Below, one piece after another: positions 60,800-64,000 of a stretch of DNA of 64,000 bases. The notes beneath the pieces were generated by a model that saw only the letters and a program-made list of their open reading frames with translations, was not told the DNA's origin and searched no databases. Every line of letters starts with the position of its first letter. Position 1 is the first letter of the stretch. The DNA comes from Winogradskya humida (GTDB lineage Bacteria > Actinomycetota > Actinomycetes > Mycobacteriales > Micromonosporaceae), in assembly GCF_016862215.1 (NCBI RefSeq), contig NZ_BOMN01000056.1, positions 1-64,000 on the forward strand, read 5' to 3'. The position numbers were made by a program, and so were the translations under genes.

Positions 60800-61444
60800 T
60801 CAGTCCTTGAGCGGCCCGCCGGACTGGACCTCCACCAGCGCGTGCTCGCCCACCGAGGGCTCGTCCACCCACAGTGCCCGCAACTGCGTCTGCATGAACG
60901 ATGCCAGCCGCGTCCGGTATTCGCGATCGAAGACCTCGAGGCTCTCGATCTGCGTCTGCAACGCCTCGCGCTTGGTGCCGAGGCTGCCCACCACGTCGTC
61001 GTACCGCTGCTGGGCCTGGGCCTTGAGCTGGCCGGCCTGGTCACGGGCGTCCCCGGTGATGGTCCGGGCCTGCGCTCGCGCCTCCGCCACGATCTTGTCG
61101 GCGGTGCGGCGGGCCTCCTCGGTCTTCTCACGTGCCTCGCGGGTCGTCTTCTCGGCGGCCTTGCGGGCGTCGGCGAGCACCTTCTCGGCCTGGCCGCGTA
61201 CGTTGCGGGAATGCTCCTGGGCGTCCTCGCCGATCTTCTCCGCGGTGGCCTGCGCGTCGGTGCGGATCTTGTCCGCCTGCCGGTTGGCGATGCCGATGTG
61301 TTCCTCGGCCGTGCGCTGGGCCAGGGTGAGGACCTGCAGTGCCTGGTTCGGCGGCATGACCACCGGCTGTTCCGTCGTCGCGCTGTCCGGGGAACGGCCC
61401 TGCATGATGATCTTGAGTCGTTCCGCCGCCTGGTTCTCGCCCAC
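60800..61444 (-). CDS. DivIVA-like coiled-coil protein
   Basis: 214 residues. NQALQVLTLAQRTAEEHIGI (about 32-51) resembles the DivIVA helix used in actinobacterial polar-growth and septation proteins, followed by about 110 residues of Ala/Glu/Arg coiled coil (KVLADARKAAEKTTREAREK and similar). GTG 61444 is chosen: GGAGG lies 5 bases upstream, and that sequence overlaps the alternative ATG 61456, which itself has no ribosome site. Likely cytosolic scaffold. Confidence 0.75.
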   Translation of the reverse strand: MGENQAAERLKIIMQGRSPDSATTEQPVVMPPNQALQVLTLAQRTAEEHIGIANRQADKIRTDAQATAEKIGEDAQEHSRNVRGQAEKVLADARKAAEKTTREAREKTEEARRTADKIVAEARAQARTITGDARDQAGQLKAQAQQRYDDVVGSLGTKREALQTQIESLEVFDREYRTRLASFMQTQLRALWVDEPSVGEHALVEVQSGGPLKD

Positions 61445-61523
61445 GGTGACCTCCATCTGATAACGCGCCGGGATTGACGGATTCAGGTAGATAACGGTCC
61501 GGAGCAGTTCCGCGGTATGGCCG

Positions 61524-62123
61524 ATGGACAATGTCGATAATAAGTCCCTTTTGTGGCATTTCCCGATCAATAGCCGCGCAGTTGATCCCCACGTGAAGCT
61601 CTGGATCGGGTGGGGACTGCTCCTGTTGTCGCTGCTGATGGGCACCGCGCTGATCGGCCTGATCCGCACGGGCGCCGAGCTGCTGACCACTATTCATCCG
61701 GTGCCCGCCCAGCTCAACGAGGCTGTGGACGACGGCGACCTGCGTTTCGTCGTGCGGGGTGCGCATTGCGGAATCGATCAGGTCGGCACCGCGGACCTGG
61801 GTCAGCGCGCCCGCGGCGAATTCTGTTTCGTGGAGCTCTCGATCCTCAATTCCGGGACCGCCGCGCGGATATTCGACGCGACCGGGCAGAAAGCGTTCGA
61901 CGCCGCGGGTGCCACATTCCTGGCGGACGGGGCGGCGGGACTCTATGCCGACGACCGCAACCGGTCGCTGCTGGAGACCATCGAGCCGGGCCGGCGCGTA
62001 CGCGGAACGCTCGTCTTCGACGTCCCCGATGCCTCCCACCTGGATGCCGTCGTCCTGCACGGATCGGCGAGCAGCCCCGGGGTGCGGATCGCGCTGGGGT
62101 GGGTAGCGTCAGGGAATGGCTGA
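61524..62123 (+). CDS. DUF4352-like membrane-anchored protein
   Basis: 199 residues. One membrane helix (about 27-48, IGWGLLLLSLLMGTALIGLI) then a beta-rich outside domain: DLRFVVRGAHCG, FCFVELSILNSGTAARIFD, RNRSLLETIEPGRRVRGTLV and DAVVLHGSASSPGVRIAL, the pattern of DUF4352/telokin-like domains, with a Cys pair (about 82 and 100). ATG 61524 lacks a clear ribosome site; GTG 61593 is possible. Overlaps the SIMPL gene by 8 bases. Confidence 0.7.
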   Translation: MDNVDNKSLLWHFPINSRAVDPHVKLWIGWGLLLLSLLMGTALIGLIRTGAELLTTIHPVPAQLNEAVDDGDLRFVVRGAHCGIDQVGTADLGQRARGEFCFVELSILNSGTAARIFDATGQKAFDAAGATFLADGAAGLYADDRNRSLLETIEPGRRVRGTLVFDVPDASHLDAVVLHGSASSPGVRIALGWVASGNG

Positions 62124-62766
62124 GCAACCGATGGTCGTCGTCCGCGGCGAGGCAGTGCGCGAGGTTCCCCCCGAGATCGCGCTCTTCTCCGTCACCGTGT
62201 CCGCACGCGACAAGGACCGCGAGGTCGCGATCACCCGGCTCGCCGAACGGGCCGCCGAGCTCCGTTCCGCGCTCGACGACTACCCGGACGCCATCGAGCG
62301 CCGCGAGACCGGCGGGGTGCAGATCCGGCCCGAGCTGAAGAAGGGCGGCGAGCGCGTCTCGGCGTACGCAGGGAGTATCAGCGTCACGGTGACCGTGACC
62401 GACTTCGCCAGCCTGGGGGACATGCTGCTGCGCCTGGCGAATCAGGACCTGACGTCGATCTCCGGGCCGTGGTGGCAGCTGCGTCCGGGCAGCAAGGCCG
62501 GCGCCGAGGTGCGCAGGGCCGCGATCGCCGACGCGCTCAGCCGCGCCCACGAGTACGCCGAGGCAGTCGGAGCCCAGGTCGACCGGCTCGTGGAGATCGG
62601 CGACGAGGGGACCGGCGGCGGGGGTGGCGGCATGATGCGCGCGATGGCGTTCAAGGGCGACATGGCCGAACCGGAGCTGGAGGTCGACCCTCAGCCGCAG
62701 ACGGTGCACGCCTCGGTGACCGTCCGGGTGACGATCACCGAGCCGCACTCACTGAAGGTCACTTAG
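62116..62766 (+). CDS. SIMPL-domain (DUF541) protein
   Basis: 216 residues. VVVRGEAVREVPPEIALFSV (about 7-26), IERRETGGVQIRPELKKGG, ISVTVTVTDFASLGDMLLRL and RRAAIADALSRAHEYAEAVGAQV (about 133-155) match the SIMPL fold. No signal peptide, unlike many family members, so it may be cytosolic. Starts 8 bases inside the DUF4352-like gene; ends 8 bases inside the convergent aldo/keto reductase gene. Confidence 0.88.
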   Translation: MAEQPMVVVRGEAVREVPPEIALFSVTVSARDKDREVAITRLAERAAELRSALDDYPDAIERRETGGVQIRPELKKGGERVSAYAGSISVTVTVTDFASLGDMLLRLANQDLTSISGPWWQLRPGSKAGAEVRRAAIADALSRAHEYAEAVGAQVDRLVEIGDEGTGGGGGGMMRAMAFKGDMAEPELEVDPQPQTVHASVTVRVTITEPHSLKVT

Positions 62767-63613
62767 CGGGGACCCAGGCCATCGTCTCCGGGTGCGCGCC
62801 GGTGCGCCCCTTCTCGCCACGGTCGAGCGCGCTGATCGAGGCCACGTCGCCGCCGGAGAGCTCGAAGTCGAAGATCGCGAAATTCTCGCGTACGCGCTCA
62901 GGTGTCTTGGACTTCGGGAAGACGATGTCGCCGCGCTGGATGTGCCAGCGAAGCACCACCTGAGCCGGGGTCTTCCCGGCCCGCTCGGCGATCTCGGTGA
63001 TCACCGGGTCGCCGAGCACCGCGCCCTGCGCGATCGGTGACCACGCCTCGGTCGCGATCTCGTTCTCCAGGTCGTAGGAGCGGATCTCCTCGTTCGTGAG
63101 GTACGGGTGGATCTCGACCTGGTTCACCGCCGGCCGGACCTCGGTCTCGGCGCGCAGCCGGCGCAGGTGGTGCGGCGTGAAGTTGGAGACGCCGATCGAG
63201 CGGGCCCGCCCCTGGTGGTAGAACTCCTCGAGCGCGCGCCAGGTCTGCACGAAGTCACCGCCGTAGAGCGTCGGCAGCGGCCAGTGGATCAGGAAGAGGT
63301 CCACGTAGTCGGTGCCCAGCTCCTTGAGCGTGGCGTCGAAGGCCAGCCGGGCGTCGTTGAGCAGGTGATCGCCGTTGTTCAGCTTGCTGGTGATGAAGAA
63401 GTCCTCGCGCGGCAGCCCGGAGCCGGCGATCGCCTCGCCGACGCCCTTCTCGTTGCGGTACATCTCGGCCGTGTCGATGTGCCGGTAGCCGACCTCGATC
63501 GCGGTCTCCACGGCGGCGCGGGTGTCCTCCGGCGGCACCTGGAAGACGCCAAAGCCGAGCTGGGGAATGGTGCGTCCGTCATTCAGCGTGATGGCGGGGA
63601 TCTCTGTAGTCAT
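62759..63613 (-). CDS. Aldo/keto reductase
   Basis: 284 residues. DTAEMYRNEKGVGEAI (catalytic Asp and Tyr, about 45-60), FFITSKLNNGDH (catalytic Lys), LFLIHWPLP (His), SIGVSNFTPHHLRRL, and VVLRWHIQRGDIVFPKS: a complete AKR5-type NADPH-dependent carbonyl reductase such as 2,5-diketogluconate reductases. ATG 63613 at MTTEIPAITLNDGR; upstream frame extension is not supported. Substrate open. Confidence 0.93.
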   Translation of the reverse strand: MTTEIPAITLNDGRTIPQLGFGVFQVPPEDTRAAVETAIEVGYRHIDTAEMYRNEKGVGEAIAGSGLPREDFFITSKLNNGDHLLNDARLAFDATLKELGTDYVDLFLIHWPLPTLYGGDFVQTWRALEEFYHQGRARSIGVSNFTPHHLRRLRAETEVRPAVNQVEIHPYLTNEEIRSYDLENEIATEAWSPIAQGAVLGDPVITEIAERAGKTPAQVVLRWHIQRGDIVFPKSKTPERVRENFAIFDFELSGGDVASISALDRGEKGRTGAHPETMAWVPAK

Positions 63614-63662
63614 GGTTCGGGTGTACCCCGATCCCGTCGTTTCCCCCGCGTCCCACGCTGTG

Positions 63663-64000
63663 ATGGGCAAGACTCGCCTCATGCGTCGTTTGTTGCTCCG
63701 GATCGCCAACGTGAACCCGGACAGCGTGACCACGCACTCCGACCGGGTGCTCTACGGGTCCATCGGGGTCTTCATCCTGCTCTATTTCGTGTACGCCACA
63801 GCCGGCGGCGCCGCGTTCGTCGACGCCAGCGCCAACTACACCCACCCGTGGTGGCAGTGGCTGATCGGCCCGCTGGTGGCGTTCGGTGTCATCGCGTACG
63901 ACCGGGCGGTCGTCGGCCGGGTCGCGATCAACTACAACCGTCTCGAGTCCGCGGACCCGGATGACCTGCTGCGCCACCCCACGCTCGGCCTCTACGCGGG
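63663..64000 (+). CDS. Start of a DUF4407-like membrane protein (cut by window end)
   Basis: The frame stays open to the last base (about 112 residues). Membrane segments GSIGVFILLYFVYATAGGAA and WLIGPLVAFGVIAYDRAVVG; the YDRAVVGR motif following the second helix is typical of DUF4407 proteins. The start may be ATG 63663 or ATG 63681; neither has a ribosome site. Confidence 0.7.
   Translation, partial: MGKTRLMRRLLLRIANVNPDSVTTHSDRVLYGSIGVFILLYFVYATAGGAAFVDASANYTHPWWQWLIGPLVAFGVIAYDRAVVGRVAINYNRLESADPDDLLRHPTLGLYA

Noticed and set aside
61445..61690. Longer N-terminus for the DivIVA-like protein
   Set aside because: The upstream frame has no ribosome site and unrelated composition; GGAGG 5 bases before GTG 61444 defines the start.

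Overview
The window is high-GC actinobacterial chromosome. The base composition, frequent GTG/TTG starts, ATGA/GTGA gene overlaps, an ergothioneine (egt) operon, a mycothiol gene (mshB), a mycosin with small ESX-like proteins and a mycobacterial-type Sdh1 succinate dehydrogenase all point to Actinomycetota. Gene content and order suggest Micromonosporaceae (Actinoplanes-like); this is inference, since no rRNA or marker gene is present. I saw no tRNA, rRNA or CRISPR array.

Layout. 1-7 kb: the end of a pentapeptide-repeat protein, a nucleotidyltransferase, an S51 peptidase, a 1200-residue secreted sugar-dehydrogenase/PKD/CBM/ThuA/DUF1080 fusion, a PH-domain protein, a pterin-dehydratase-like protein and a MutT. 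7-12.9 kb: divergent acyl-CoA metabolism (acyl-CoA dehydrogenase and ligase against TetR, aldehyde and alcohol dehydrogenases). 13-17.2 kb: egtABCD without egtE. 17.2-19.5 kb: a divergent TetR/ketopantoate-reductase-like pair with a double operator, then IS630 and other gene debris. 19.5-28.5 kb: a TetR/acyl-CoA dehydrogenase/kinase-like/SDR/SDR operon and a complete branched-chain-amino-acid-type ABC transporter. 28.7-32.8 kb: DUF4328-like protein, secreted propeller protein, AlkB, coiled-coil protein. 32.8-36.4 kb: Sdh1 operon. 36.6-38.6 kb: unknown gene and a twice-frameshifted secreted NucA/NucB-like nuclease. 38.8-39.1 kb: intergenic minisatellite. 39.2-42 kb: TldD/TldE pair. 42.1-46 kb: diguanylate cyclase, Uma2-family protein, inactive-looking S9 peptidase. 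46-51.4 kb: mshB, membrane proteins, VanW protein and an AbiE/MenT-like type IV toxin-antitoxin pair. 51.4-57.1 kb: GNAT, fdxA-dapC, then a three-gene type VII secretion satellite (EspC-like, PPE-like, mycosin). 57.2-64 kb: SDR/TetR pair, secreted LamG-type protein, DivIVA-like protein, DUF4352-like protein, SIMPL protein, aldo/keto reductase and the start of a DUF4407-like protein.

How genes work together. The two acyl-CoA blocks and the ABC transporter look like uptake and oxidation of short or branched acids under TetR control. egtABCD and mshB supply parts of two low-molecular-weight thiol pathways. The EspC-like, PPE-like and mycosin genes form a compact unit with no secretion motor in the window.

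The most unusual signals are: (1) at least five independent tandem-repeat tracts, two of which look like repeated duplication of a gene's own 3' end; (2) the AbiE-like pair behind a 34-bp near-perfect palindrome; (3) an S9 peptidase lacking its nucleophile; (4) two well-defined double operators beside TetR genes. All calls are from reading sequence and family knowledge; no database search was run.
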